Assembly: GCF_000473105.1 (NCBI RefSeq)
Contig: NZ_AXBB01000004.1
Location: 124,001 to 188,000, forward strand
Length of the DNA: 64,000 bases
Direction: 5' to 3'
Origin: Phaeobacter inhibens DSM 16374
Lineage (GTDB): Bacteria; Pseudomonadota; Alphaproteobacteria; Rhodobacterales; Rhodobacteraceae
A model generated the notes under the pieces. It made no database searches. It had not been told where the DNA came from and worked only from the letters and a program-made list of their open reading frames with translations. Shown one piece after another: positions 52,709 through 62,201 of this stretch. Position numbers and translations under genes: made by a program. How positions within the stretch are numbered: position 1 is the first letter of the stretch; every line of letters begins with the position of its first letter.

Positions 52709-53992
52709 TCATCCGGGCATCTGATGGCGCCGCCGCACCTGTGCCGGGCGGCCGGGGATGGATATATCCGCATCGCCGCGCGCGCTCCGGCTGACCACCT
52801 TGCCCTTGGCCACGACGGCAAGGCGCGCAGGCCGCAGACGCAGCGCTTCGGTTGGGGTGGCGGCATCCAGCACCACCAAAGACGCGCGATCACCTTTCTT
52901 CAGGCCATAGCCGTCCAGCCCCATGATGGCGGCATTGCTCTCGGTTACCATGGTGAAACACTGTGCCATCTCATCCGGGTGGGTCATTTGCGCCACATGC
53001 ATCCCCATGAAGGCCACATCCAGCATGTCCCCGGTGCCAAGGCTGTACCAGGGATCCAGCACACAATCCTGACCCCAGCCCACCGTGACCCCATGGGCCA
53101 GCAATTCCTTCACCCGGGTCAGCCCGCGCCGTTTGGGAAAACTGTCATGCCGCCCCTGCAATACGATATTGATCAGCGGGTTGGGAATGGCCGCAATCCC
53201 GGCCTCGGCAATCAGCGGCAACAGCTTGGAGACGTAGTAATTGTCCATCGAATGCATTGAGGTGAGGTGACTGCCGGCCACCCGTCCCTGCAACCCGTGG
53301 CGCAGCGTCTCCTGCGCCAGTGTCTCGATGTGGCGCGACAGCGGATCATCGGTTTCGTCACAATGGATGTCGACCTGTAGCCCCCGATCCGCCGCTATTC
53401 GGCAGAGATCGCGCAGAGACTCCGCGCCGTCCTGCATGCTGCGTTCGAAATGCGGGATGCCGCCCACCACATCGACGCCCATATCCAGCGCGCGGATCAG
53501 ATTCTCACGCCCGTTTTCTGCCCGGTACAACCCGTCCTGCGGAAAGGCGACCAATTGCAGGTCAATATAATCCTTAACCGCCTCGCGAACCTCCAGCATC
53601 GCGGTCACGCCCCGCAGGTGGTCGGGGGTAGTATCGACATGGGTGCGGATTGCCAGCAACCCCATGCTGGCCGCCCAGTCACAATAGGTGAGCGCGCGGT
53701 TGACCATATCCTCGACACTGGCCTCCTCGCGCAGCTCCCCCCATAGGCTGATCCCCTCCAGTAGCGTGCCAGAGGCATTGACCCGCGGCAGCCCGTAGGA
53801 CAGCGTCGCATCCATATGGAAATGCGGATCGACAAAGGGCGGCGCGACCAGATCACCGCTGGCCTCGATGGTCTCCCCGGCTGTCGCGTCAATGGACGGC
53901 GCCACCTCGGTGATCGTGTCACCGGTGATGCCGATATCCGCGACAGAGCCATCGGGCAGGGTGCCGCCCTTGATCAACAGATCCAACATCAT
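52709..53992 (-). CDS. Cytosine-deaminase-like amidohydrolase
   Basis: The 427-residue enzyme has the CodA-type metal site: PHFHMDATLS (two His), VDIHCDETDD (His and Glu), a His in SHLTSMHSM and the Asp in GWGQDCVLDPW. It should deaminate cytosine, isocytosine or a related ring in the cytoplasm. It is the last gene of an operon with a BMP-type nucleobase or nucleoside transporter, and overlaps the permease by four bases. Creatinine or other ring deaminases are alternatives in this family. Confidence 0.88.
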   Translation of the reverse strand: MMLDLLIKGGTLPDGSVADIGITGDTITEVAPSIDATAGETIEASGDLVAPPFVDPHFHMDATLSYGLPRVNASGTLLEGISLWGELREEASVEDMVNRALTYCDWAASMGLLAIRTHVDTTPDHLRGVTAMLEVREAVKDYIDLQLVAFPQDGLYRAENGRENLIRALDMGVDVVGGIPHFERSMQDGAESLRDLCRIAADRGLQVDIHCDETDDPLSRHIETLAQETLRHGLQGRVAGSHLTSMHSMDNYYVSKLLPLIAEAGIAAIPNPLINIVLQGRHDSFPKRRGLTRVKELLAHGVTVGWGQDCVLDPWYSLGTGDMLDVAFMGMHVAQMTHPDEMAQCFTMVTESNAAIMGLDGYGLKKGDRASLVVLDAATPTEALRLRPARLAVVAKGKVVSRSARGDADISIPGRPAQVRRRHQMPG

Positions 53993-54933
53993 CTTTCTCC
54001 CTTGTTGAATGGCACCATCAGCGCGGCGGGCACCTCGGCGCGGCGTGACATCAGGATCAGCGCCAGTATCGACAGAATATAGGGCAGCATCAGGAACAGC
54101 TGATAGGGCACCACCGCGCCAATACCGGTTTGTTGCAGGCGGATCTGCAGCGCATCAAAGGCCGCAAAAAGGATCGCCCCCAGCACCGCCTTGCCCGGCC
54201 GCCACGCGCCAAAGACCACCAGCGCAATGCAGATCCAGCCGCGCCCATTCACCATATCGAAGAAAAAACTGTCAAAGGCCGAGAGCGTCAGGAACGCGCC
54301 ACCAACCGCCATAATCCCGCTGCCCACCACCACCGCGCCCATGCGGATCGCGGTCACTGACAGCCCCTGCGCGGCCACTGCCGATGGGTTCTCACCCGCC
54401 GCGCGCACCGCCAGCCCCAGCGGCGTGCGATACAGGGTGTAGGCGCAGAGTGCCGCCAGCACAAAGGCGGCATAGGTCAGCGGTGTCTGGGAAAACAGCG
54501 CCGGGCCGATCAGCGGCAGATCCGAAAGCAGCGGGATTTCATAGGGCTGAAACGCCTCGATCTTGGGCGGAGAGGACACCTCCGGCAGCACCACGCGGTA
54601 GGTGTAAAAGGTCAGCGACGTGGCCAGCAGTGTCAGCCCGATGCCCACCACATGCTGCGACAACCCGAAAGGCACGCTGAGCGTCGCATGCAGCAGGCCA
54701 AAGGCCATGCCGGTCAGCAGCGCCACACCAACCCCACCCCAGAGCGGCAGCCCGGCCCAGACCGCGATCCAGCCGGAGAAGGCACCCGCGACCATGATCC
54801 CCTCAATCCCGAGATTGAGCACCCCTGCGCGTTCGCAGATCAGCTCTCCCAACGTGGCAAAGATCAGCGGCGAGGCGATGCGGATCGCGGCGGCCCAGAA
54901 GCTGGCAGAGAGCAGGATTTCGAGGATATCCAT
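53989..54933 (-). CDS. ABC transporter permease (nucleoside/nucleobase type, BmpD/NupQ-like)
   Basis: The 314-residue protein has eight or nine membrane helices and the BPD_transp_2 pattern LICERAGVLNLGIEGIMVAGAF, matching the purine/nucleoside importer permeases. It pairs with the permease at 54935 (one base between them). Confidence 0.93.
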   Translation of the reverse strand: MDILEILLSASFWAAAIRIASPLIFATLGELICERAGVLNLGIEGIMVAGAFSGWIAVWAGLPLWGGVGVALLTGMAFGLLHATLSVPFGLSQHVVGIGLTLLATSLTFYTYRVVLPEVSSPPKIEAFQPYEIPLLSDLPLIGPALFSQTPLTYAAFVLAALCAYTLYRTPLGLAVRAAGENPSAVAAQGLSVTAIRMGAVVVGSGIMAVGGAFLTLSAFDSFFFDMVNGRGWICIALVVFGAWRPGKAVLGAILFAAFDALQIRLQQTGIGAVVPYQLFLMLPYILSILALILMSRRAEVPAALMVPFNKGER

Positions 54934-54934
54934 C

Positions 54935-55984
54935 TCAGTCCCTCCGCAGCCGGAATTTGCTCAGAAGGATCGCCAGCACCATCAGCAGCAGGGCAGAGGC
55001 CAACATGATATCGGCCAGATAGCTGGGAACACCTGCGGCCCGGCTCATACTGTCCGCTCCGACAAAAATCGCGGCGACAAACAGCGCTGCAAAAATCACG
55101 CCAATTGGATGCAACAGCGCCAGCATGGCCACAACGATGCCCGTATAGCCAAAACCGGGGCTCAGATCGAGCGTCAGAGCCCCTTTCAGGCCTGATACTT
55201 CGGAATAGCCCGCCAATCCGGCCAGACCGCCAGACAACAGCGCGGTTTTCAGGATCACCTTTGTGACTGGGATGCCCGCAAATCGCGCGGCTTCGGCATT
55301 CTGGCCAACTGCGCGCATCTCATAGCCCAGCGTGGTGCGGGTGTTGATCACCCAGATCACCAAAGCCGAAATAAGCGCCAGCGCAAACCCCCAGTGCAGC
55401 CGCAGCCCGTCCACCACGCGGGGGAGCCGCGCGTCGGCGCTCAGCCGTGGTGATTTTGGCCAACCCATGCCCATCGGATCCTTCAGCGGCCCTTCCAGAA
55501 GGTAGGAGACGAACAACAGGAATATGAAGTTGAACAGCAGCGTTGTAACCACCTCATCCACCCCCAGCCGTGTCTTCAACAGCGCAGGCCCCAGCAGCAG
55601 CACCGCCCCCGCGATCAGCGCCGCCGCGCCGAGTAGGGGCAGCAACAGCGGCGCAGGCAGGTTCAGCGCGCCGGTGCCGAGAACAACGGTGATCACAGCC
55701 CCCGCATAAAGCTGCGCCTCGGCTCCGATATTCCAGAGCTTGGCACGAAAGGCGACGGCAATAGCGAGGCCGGTAAAAATCAACGGGGTGGCCCGGTTCA
55801 GCGTCTCAAGCAGCGCAAATTTCGACCCAAACGCCCCAGTCAGGATCAGGCCAAAAATCGACAGCGGCTCTCCGCCCGCGATCTGTGCCAGCAGCGCGGC
55901 AAGGGCAAAGGTCGCCAGCAGCGCCAGCGCAGGCGGCATCAGCCGCCGCTGCCAGCTCGGTGCGGCAATCGGTTCAAGCCGCAT
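54935..55984 (-). CDS. ABC transporter permease (nucleoside/nucleobase type, NupP-like)
   Basis: ATG 55984 is chosen because GGAGG lies six bases upstream; longer starts at 55990 and 56017 exist. The 349-residue permease has the pattern LWNIGAEAQLYAGAVI and RFAGIPVTKVILKTALLSG. It overlaps the ATPase gene end by eleven bases and forms a heterodimeric channel with the next permease. Confidence 0.92.
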   Translation of the reverse strand: MRLEPIAAPSWQRRLMPPALALLATFALAALLAQIAGGEPLSIFGLILTGAFGSKFALLETLNRATPLIFTGLAIAVAFRAKLWNIGAEAQLYAGAVITVVLGTGALNLPAPLLLPLLGAAALIAGAVLLLGPALLKTRLGVDEVVTTLLFNFIFLLFVSYLLEGPLKDPMGMGWPKSPRLSADARLPRVVDGLRLHWGFALALISALVIWVINTRTTLGYEMRAVGQNAEAARFAGIPVTKVILKTALLSGGLAGLAGYSEVSGLKGALTLDLSPGFGYTGIVVAMLALLHPIGVIFAALFVAAIFVGADSMSRAAGVPSYLADIMLASALLLMVLAILLSKFRLRRD

Positions 55985-57542
55985 GGCCATCCTCCGTCTG
56001 TGGGGTGTCAAAGCCATGACCAGCCATCCAGGCCCCCAGTTCTTCTGGCTGTTTAGAACCTCGGGTGAACCCGGGGCTAAGGCGTCCTTCGCTGATCACA
56101 TGGATCACATCAGAAAGCTGCATTATCTCGTCCAGATCCTCGGAAATCAGCAGAACCGCCGCCCCACGTGCGCAGGCTTTGGCCAGCTGTTCATGTACAT
56201 AGGTGACTGCACCGATATCCAACCCGCGCACTGGCTGGTTGGCCAGGATGATCTGCGGCGATTGTTCCAGCACACGGCCAAGGATCAGCTTTTGCATATT
56301 GCCGCCGGACAGCAGCCGGATGCGGGTGTCGGGGCCGGGACAGCGCACGTCATAGCCTGTGATCACAGTCTTTGCGAAGTCACGCGCGGCCCGCCAGTCG
56401 AGCCAGCCCCGGTGGCTGAAACGGGTGGCATAGGTTTCAAGAATCGCATTCTCCGTCAGATCGAAATCCGCGATGGTGCCTGTCTTGTGGCGATCTTCTG
56501 GAATGCGGGCGATCCCGGCGGTGATGGCCTCACGCGGTGACCAGCCTGCCGGGGCGGCGCCGTTCAGGGTCAGACTGCCGGACTGCGGCGTGATCAGGCC
56601 CGAGACCAGATCAGACAGTGCCGCCTGACCATTGCCGGACACTCCGGCCAATCCGGTGATCTGACCCGCGGCCAGATCAAGCGAGACATGCCGCAAACCG
56701 GGGCTGGCCCCGGCGCTGGGTGTGGTGACATCGCGCAACTGCAACAGGGCTGGGCCGGGTGTGTTGGCGGCAAATTTCGCAGGCACGACATCGGCACCGA
56801 CCATCAGCGCAGCCAACGCGTCACTGTCTGTATCAGCGGTCTGCCGTTCGGCCACCAGCTTGCCATGGCGCAGCACCAGAACCCGGTCGGAAATCGCCAT
56901 CACCTCATGCAGTTTATGCGAGATGAAGATCACCGAAAGGCCCCGGTTGATGGCTTCGCGCAGGGTGGCAAATAGCGCGTCGGATTCCTGTGGCGTCAGG
57001 ACCGCTGTGGGTTCGTCCAGAATGAGGATCCGTGCGTCCCGGTACAGCGCCTTCAGGATCTCAACCCGCTGACGCTCGCCAACGGTGAGCCGCGAAACCT
57101 TCGCGTTGGGATCGACCTTCAGATGAAACTGCTCGGCCAGCGCGCGGATGCGGGCCTTGGCCGGTCCTGCCCGCAGGCCCAGACCCAGCAGCGGCTCCAC
57201 GCCAAGGGTGATATTCTCCCAGACCGTCAGATTATCCGCCAGCGTGAAATGCTGATGCACCATGCCGACGCCGCCATCCAAGGCGGCGCGTGGCGCACCG
57301 GGCGGCAGGGGGGCGCCGAACAGCTCCACGCCGCCTGTATCGGCCATATACTGACCAAACAGAATATTCATCAGCGTGGTTTTGCCCGCGCCGTTTTCCC
57401 CAAGCAAGGCAATGACTTCACCCGGAAACAGGTCAAAGCTCACGTCATCGTTCGCGGTGACACTGCCAAAGCGTTTGGTGATGTTCTGAAGGCGCAGCAC
57501 CGGGGTGAGACCCGGTGCCTGTCCCATTTTATCGGACGCCAT
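55974..57542 (-). CDS. ABC transporter ATPase with two nucleotide-binding domains
   Basis: The start ATG 57542 follows GGGAGGCCGCCA. The 522-residue protein has two ATPase halves. The first has Walker A GENGAGKTT, signature LTVGERQRVEILKAL and Walker B ILILDEPTAVL. The second has the degenerate form usual for this family (GVSGNGQAALSDLV, LSGGNMQKLILGRVL, LANQPVRGLD). It powers the BMP-type importer. Confidence 0.94.
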   Translation of the reverse strand: MASDKMGQAPGLTPVLRLQNITKRFGSVTANDDVSFDLFPGEVIALLGENGAGKTTLMNILFGQYMADTGGVELFGAPLPPGAPRAALDGGVGMVHQHFTLADNLTVWENITLGVEPLLGLGLRAGPAKARIRALAEQFHLKVDPNAKVSRLTVGERQRVEILKALYRDARILILDEPTAVLTPQESDALFATLREAINRGLSVIFISHKLHEVMAISDRVLVLRHGKLVAERQTADTDSDALAALMVGADVVPAKFAANTPGPALLQLRDVTTPSAGASPGLRHVSLDLAAGQITGLAGVSGNGQAALSDLVSGLITPQSGSLTLNGAAPAGWSPREAITAGIARIPEDRHKTGTIADFDLTENAILETYATRFSHRGWLDWRAARDFAKTVITGYDVRCPGPDTRIRLLSGGNMQKLILGRVLEQSPQIILANQPVRGLDIGAVTYVHEQLAKACARGAAVLLISEDLDEIMQLSDVIHVISEGRLSPGFTRGSKQPEELGAWMAGHGFDTPQTEDGHAA

Positions 57543-57555
57543 TGGCGGCCTCCCG

Positions 57556-58587
57556 TCAGGAGGACGCAGGCTCAGCGTCGTTGATTTCCACCTCGTAGGA
57601 GCCATCCTTGATGGCCGCTGTGCGGCTGGCGATCAGATCCAGCGCTTTCTGCGGAATCTTCCCCTCAAAGGTGCCAAAAGGTGCCAGTGATGCGCCGCCT
57701 TCCTTCATAAAGGAATAGACGCCATAGTCTGCTGCTGTGAAGCTGCCATCCCGTACCTTGGCAATCGCGGCATTCAAAGTTGGCTCAAAATGCCATAGGG
57801 CCGAGGCCGCCACCGTGTCGGGGTAGTCGCCCTGCGTGTCGATCACATTGCCAATGGCCAGAACGCCCTTTTCCTTGGCCGCATCTGAGACGCCAAAGCG
57901 TTCCGCATAGAGCATGTCCGCGCCGTTCTCGATCATCGCAAAGGCGGTTTCCTTGGCCTTGGGCGGATCGAACCAGCTGCCGATGAAGGAGACCTGGAAT
58001 GTGATATCGGGGTTCATCTCCCGTGCACCTGCCATGAAGGCATGCATCAGGCGGTTCACCTCAGGAATGGGAAAGCCGCCAACCATGCCGATATTGGCGC
58101 TCTCAGACATGGCCCCGGCTACAATGCCAGACAGGTAGGACGCATCCTGAATATAATTGTCGAACACCGCCAGATTGGGCAGCGCCGGGTCTTCTTTGAA
58201 GGAAGACCCCATCAGGAAGGCCACATCCGGATAATCCGCTGCCACCTCGCGGGCCTCCGCCTCCACGCCGAAAATCTCACCGATGATCAGCTTGTGGCCC
58301 TGTTCGGCATATTCACGCATCACCCGCGGGTAATCGGTGTTCGAGGTGTTCTCGGAGAATGTATAGGTGATGTCGCCACGGTCCTTCGCGGCGAGGGCGG
58401 CAACATGAATGCGGCTGACCCATTGCTGTTCGACGGGCACCGTGTAGATACCAGCGACTTTGATTGGTTCTGCGGCGTGCCCCTGCTCAGCCAGCGAAGC
58501 GCCCAAACCAACGGTCAGCGCGCCAGCCGCGCAGCTGAGCAAAAATTGGCGGCGCGACATCCGCGCGCGGGTCTTGGTCGATGTCAT
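57556..58587 (-). CDS. BMP-family substrate-binding protein (purine/pyrimidine or nucleoside)
   Basis: The 343-residue protein has a Tat-type signal (SRRQFLLSCAAGALTVGLGA) and the Bmp fold: VAGIYTVPVEQQWVSRIH, VAFLMGSSF, NIGMVGGFPIPEVNR and FIGSWFDPPKAKETA. Members bind nucleosides, purines or related rings. It is first in the operon, with a cytosine-deaminase-like enzyme at the far end, so a nucleobase is the likely ligand. Confidence 0.92.
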   Translation of the reverse strand: MTSTKTRARMSRRQFLLSCAAGALTVGLGASLAEQGHAAEPIKVAGIYTVPVEQQWVSRIHVAALAAKDRGDITYTFSENTSNTDYPRVMREYAEQGHKLIIGEIFGVEAEAREVAADYPDVAFLMGSSFKEDPALPNLAVFDNYIQDASYLSGIVAGAMSESANIGMVGGFPIPEVNRLMHAFMAGAREMNPDITFQVSFIGSWFDPPKAKETAFAMIENGADMLYAERFGVSDAAKEKGVLAIGNVIDTQGDYPDTVAASALWHFEPTLNAAIAKVRDGSFTAADYGVYSFMKEGGASLAPFGTFEGKIPQKALDLIASRTAAIKDGSYEVEINDAEPASS

Positions 58588-58915
58588 GTCATTTCCCCCT
58601 GTCGATGGCCCTGCGATGTTGCAGGCTCTTTTTGGAACGTCGCCGGTCGTGCCCGCGTGTCGTCGACGCTAGGGGGTCGGTCGTGACCCCGGCAATACGC
58701 GCCATATGTTCCGCAGGGGAAACTATAGGGGCGCGCTTCTCTTTTCGGCAAGGATGAATTAAAACATCAAAATTTGTGCGGTATTTGAACGGCTTGCCTG
58801 AGGTGATCTGCTGCCATCTGATGTCCGGCGCGGGGTGCATTGCTTTGCCACGACCGGATCGATATCCCTGAAGCAGACCCGCCCTCCGGCGTGGCCGTCA
58901 CCGAACGAGGAACAT
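58588..58915. other. Divergent promoter region between the BMP importer and the RidA gene
   Basis: No convincing gene is present. An 83-codon minus-strand frame (58840-58589) is rejected. The middle part (about 58740-58790) is AT-richer and probably holds the promoters. I could not identify a purine-type riboswitch core. Confidence 0.5.
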
Positions 58916-59263
58916 ATGACACAAATCGAACGCCATCATATTGGCAAGCGTATGAGCAAAATCGTTAAACATGGCGAGACCATTTACCTGTGCGGTCAGG
59001 TTGGTACTGCAGGGGCCAGCATCGCCCAGCAGACGCAGGATTGCCTCGACAAGATTGACGCGCTGCTGGCAGAGGCAGGCAGCGACAAATCCCGCATGCT
59101 GCAATGTACGATCTGGCTCTCGGATATGGCCAACTTCGCAGCGATGAACGAGGTGTGGGACGCTTGGGTGCCTGAGGGCGCGGCCCCGGCGCGGGCCTGC
59201 GGCGAAGCCAAGCTTGCGCGGCCTGAGCTGCTGGTGGAAATGATCGTGGTCGCCGCTGCCTGA
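58916..59263 (+). CDS. RidA-family enamine/imine deaminase-like protein
   Basis: The ATG at 58916 ([14 protein letters not shown]) follows GAGGAACAT. The 115-residue protein has YLCGQVGT and, near the end, [17 protein letters not shown] with the RidA active-site Arg. RidA proteins hydrolyse reactive enamine/imine intermediates; RutC is a relative in pyrimidine breakdown. Its location opposite a nucleobase importer and deaminase supports such a role. Confidence 0.9.
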   Translation: MTQIERHHIGKRMSKIVKHGETIYLCGQVGTAGASIAQQTQDCLDKIDALLAEAGSDKSRMLQCTIWLSDMANFAAMNEVWDAWVPEGAAPARACGEAKLARPELLVEMIVVAAA

Positions 59264-59280
59264 CGTCTGAAACTGCAAAA

Positions 59281-59302
59281 GGCCCCCGATGCGCGCGGGG
59301 CC
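59281..59302. terminator. Stem-loop terminator between convergent genes
   Basis: GGCCCC pairs with GGGGCC. On the minus strand TTTT follows, ending the B12 transporter operon; on the plus strand TTAAG follows the RidA gene. Confidence 0.7.
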
Positions 59303-59327
59303 TTAAGTGTCTGTTGTCGCCGCAGCC

Positions 59328-60419
59328 CTAACGCCGCCGCAGCAGCCAGATGAAGAACACACCGCCCACCAGCCCGGTGACCAGCCCGATCGGCATATCC
59401 TCCGGCGCCATCAGGGTGCGGGCGGCGATATCGGCGGCGACCAGGAACAGCCCGCCAAACAGCGCCGAGACCGGCAGCACCCGGCGATGATCACCGCCGA
59501 CGATCAGCCGGGCCACATGCGGCACGATCAACCCGACAAAGCCGATCATGCCGGAAAACGCGACCATCACCCCGGTGATCAGCGCACCGACGCAGAAGGT
59601 CATCAGGCGGAACCGCGCCACCGGGATGCCCAGCGTCGTGGCTGTCTCGTCCCCGACTGTCATCGCGTTGAGATCGCCGGAGCGGGACCAGAGCCAGCTG
59701 CCGCAGAGCACCAGCACCACCAGGGGATAGGCCAGATGGCTCCACTGGGCGAGGCCAAGCCCCCCCAGCATCCAGAAGACCACCGTATGCGTGGCGCGCG
59801 GATCCCCGAGGAAAATCAGAACATTGGCCCCTGCCATAACCACAAAGGAGACCGCCACTCCCACCAGCACCAGCCGGTCGGCGGTGGTCGCCTCGGCAAA
59901 GCGGGAAACAGCCAGCACCAGCGCCGTGGCCGCAAGGGCGCCGACAAACGCCAGCAAGGGCACGGTCAGCAGTCCCAGAAACAGCCCGGTATGCAGCAGC
60001 GCCAGAATCGCACCAAAGGCGCCGCCAGCGGAGATGCCCAGCAGATGCGGATCGGCCAGCGGATTGCGGGTCACCGCCTGAAGACTGGCCCCCACCATGG
60101 CAAGCCCGGCGCCGACCATCATCGCCAGCAGGGCGCGGGGGAAACGGATGTCCCAGACAATCGCGGCCTGTCCCTTGCTCCAGCTCGCGCCGAAGACACT
60201 GTCTGCCGCAAACGCTGATCCGTGGGTCAGCTTGTGGGCGATAATGCCCCACACGGAGGTGAGCGGAATGCCAACTGCGCCTACAGAGACGGCAATCGAC
60301 AGGGTCAGGGCCGTCAGTACGGCCCCGCCCAGGATCCAGGCCAGCCGCCCGCGCAGGCGCCGCCGGGCGCGCGCGCTCAGGCGCGGCTCAGTTGCGGGAT
60401 GTGCGTGGGCGGTGGACAT
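59328..60419 (-). CDS. ABC transporter permease, FecCD/BtuC type
   Basis: The 363-residue permease has about ten membrane helices and the FecCD pattern LGISAGGAFGAILALL, GAMVAFSGMIGFVGLIVPHV-like region and ending IGLVTGLVGGVFFIWLL. It is the last gene of an operon led by a cobalamin riboswitch, so it probably imports cobalamin or a precursor, although iron-siderophore permeases look alike. Confidence 0.92.
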   Translation of the reverse strand: MSTAHAHPATEPRLSARARRRLRGRLAWILGGAVLTALTLSIAVSVGAVGIPLTSVWGIIAHKLTHGSAFAADSVFGASWSKGQAAIVWDIRFPRALLAMMVGAGLAMVGASLQAVTRNPLADPHLLGISAGGAFGAILALLHTGLFLGLLTVPLLAFVGALAATALVLAVSRFAEATTADRLVLVGVAVSFVVMAGANVLIFLGDPRATHTVVFWMLGGLGLAQWSHLAYPLVVLVLCGSWLWSRSGDLNAMTVGDETATTLGIPVARFRLMTFCVGALITGVMVAFSGMIGFVGLIVPHVARLIVGGDHRRVLPVSALFGGLFLVAADIAARTLMAPEDMPIGLVTGLVGGVFFIWLLRRR

Positions 60420-60420
60420 A

Positions 60421-61419
60421 TCAGTTGCTTACCGCATGCGCCTGCGCCGCGTCAAAGCTGGTTGCCAACGTCTTGATTGCGCGGATGTTGCGCGGTCCAG
60501 GCGTGGCTTCGACATACTCAAGCGTCACGAAACGGTCATTCTTCACCGCGTCGACCTCTGCAAATGCAGGGTTGCTGCGCATGAAGGCGCGTTTTTCCTC
60601 GGCGGTGACCGACCCGTAGTTCACGATGACGATAACCTCAGGATTGCGCTCGACCACGGCTTCCCAGGTCACAGTGGCCCAGCTTTTTTCCAGATCATCC
60701 ATGATGTTGCTGCCGCCCGCCGCCTCGATCAGCGCGGTGGGCATGGCATATTTGCCTGCGGTGAACGGCGTGTCCTCGCCGCTGTCATAGACAAAGACGC
60801 GCAGCGGATCGCTGGCTTCGGGACGATCCTTGGAAAAGGCGGCCAACTCATCCTTGTAGCCCGCAACCAGTGCCTCCGCGGTTTCTTCAACGGCGAAAAT
60901 CCGGCCGAGGTTCAGCAGGTCGTTATACATGTCATCCATGCTGACCTTTGCCTTTTCACCAATGTGAATGCAGCTTTCGGTCAGCTCATAGACCTTGATG
61001 TCAAAGGGGGCGAGGGTTTCTGGCGTGACCTCACCGCCCACCTTCATGCCGTAATTCCAGCCGGCAAAGAAGAAATCCGCATCGGCGCCGATCAGCACCT
61101 CCTTGGAGGGGTATTTTGCCGACAGTTCCGGGAGTTCGGCGACGCCAGCGCGCATCACCGGATCCAGGGTCTTCCAGCCGGAAATCCCTGTGTAGCCCAC
61201 CATCCGGTCGGCCAGCCCCAGCGCCAGCATCATCTCGGTCAGATTGACGTCATTGGAAATGGCGCGCTGCGGCGGTGTATCAAATGCAACGCTGCGGTTG
61301 CAGCTCTGTACCGTGGTCTCGGCCTGCGCCACCGGCGCGAGGGAGATGGCCATAACACCGGCGGCGAGCAGCTGCGTCACTGTTGAAAAACGGGCAGTCA
61401 TAGTCAGGGATATCCTCAT
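60421..61419 (-). CDS. Periplasmic binding protein, BtuF/FecB type
   Basis: The 332-residue protein has a signal peptide (FSTVTQLLAAGVMAISLAPVAQA) and the helical-backbone binding fold: RAISNDVNLTEMMLALGLAD, MVGYTGISGW, VLIGADADFFFAGW and VIVIVNYGS. The start overlaps the ATPase stop by ATGA. With the riboswitch upstream, cobalamin or a corrinoid is the likely ligand. Confidence 0.9.
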   Translation of the reverse strand: MRISLTMTARFSTVTQLLAAGVMAISLAPVAQAETTVQSCNRSVAFDTPPQRAISNDVNLTEMMLALGLADRMVGYTGISGWKTLDPVMRAGVAELPELSAKYPSKEVLIGADADFFFAGWNYGMKVGGEVTPETLAPFDIKVYELTESCIHIGEKAKVSMDDMYNDLLNLGRIFAVEETAEALVAGYKDELAAFSKDRPEASDPLRVFVYDSGEDTPFTAGKYAMPTALIEAAGGSNIMDDLEKSWATVTWEAVVERNPEVIVIVNYGSVTAEEKRAFMRSNPAFAEVDAVKNDRFVTLEYVEATPGPRNIRAIKTLATSFDAAQAHAVSN

Positions 61420-62201
61420 GAAACAGGGAGGTGAAAGGTCAGGTGATCCTGCCCGGAGGGGGTCAGGGTTTCGCGTCTGGCAGCGACGTTGAAGACCCGA
61501 CTAACGGTGTCCTCGCTCAGTACGTCATGGGGCGTGCCAAAGGCCAGCTGGCGGCCCTCGGACATCAACAGGATTTCATCACAGGCGCCGGCTGCGATGT
61601 TGAGATCATGCAGGCTGGTGACAATGGTCACATCCAGATCCCGGATCAGGTCCAGCACGTCCAGCTGATGGCGGATATCCAGATGGTTGGTCGGCTCATC
61701 CAGCACCAGAAGTGAGGGTTCCTGCGCCAGTGCCCGCGCCACCATGACCCGCTGACGCTCGCCACCCGACAGGGTGCCGAAGGCCCGGTCAGCCATGCTG
61801 TAGAGATCGAGACGGTCCAGCATTCCCTCAATGATCGCCGCATCGCGCGCGCCCGGTGTCGCAAACCCTGAGCGATAGGGCGCCCGTCCCAGGGCAACGA
61901 TCTCCGCCACGGTCAGGGCAAAATCGGTAGGTTGTTCCTGCAGCACCGCAGCAACGCGCTGCGCTGCAGCCTTTGGAGGCAGGGCCCAGATATCACTGTC
62001 ACCAACCTCAACCTTGCCGCTGCGCGGCTGGTTGAAGCGGTAAATCACCCGTAGCAGGCTGGACTTTCCGGCACCATTGGGGCCAACCACACCCAGCACA
62101 CGGCCTGCATCGAGGTGAAAGCTGATTGGCTGCAGGATGAGCGGCGCCGCACGGCCCGGTCCCCAGCTGACATCTGTAACGGTGAGTGAGGCTGCGGTCA
62201 T
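61416..62201 (-). CDS. ABC transporter ATPase, BtuD/FecE type
   Basis: The 261-residue ATPase has Walker A GPNGAGKSS, Q-loop (VLQEQPTDF), signature LSGGERQRVMVARAL, Walker B LLVLDEPTNHLD and H-loop (TSLHDLNI). It overlaps the DUF1636 gene at its start and the binding-protein gene at its end (four bases each). Confidence 0.94.
   Translation of the reverse strand: MTAASLTVTDVSWGPGRAAPLILQPISFHLDAGRVLGVVGPNGAGKSSLLRVIYRFNQPRSGKVEVGDSDIWALPPKAAAQRVAAVLQEQPTDFALTVAEIVALGRAPYRSGFATPGARDAAIIEGMLDRLDLYSMADRAFGTLSGGERQRVMVARALAQEPSLLVLDEPTNHLDIRHQLDVLDLIRDLDVTIVTSLHDLNIAAGACDEILLMSEGRQLAFGTPHDVLSEDTVSRVFNVAARRETLTPSGQDHLTFHLPVS

Noticed and set aside
58589-58840. 83-codon minus-strand frame between the BMP protein and RidA genes
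   Set aside because: It has no ribosome-binding site, no hydrophobic or domain pattern, and occupies the divergent promoter region.
58588-58915. Purine- or xanthine-type riboswitch before the nucleobase importer
   Set aside because: I could not find the conserved core or a convincing three-way junction by eye; a covariance-model search would be needed to support it.
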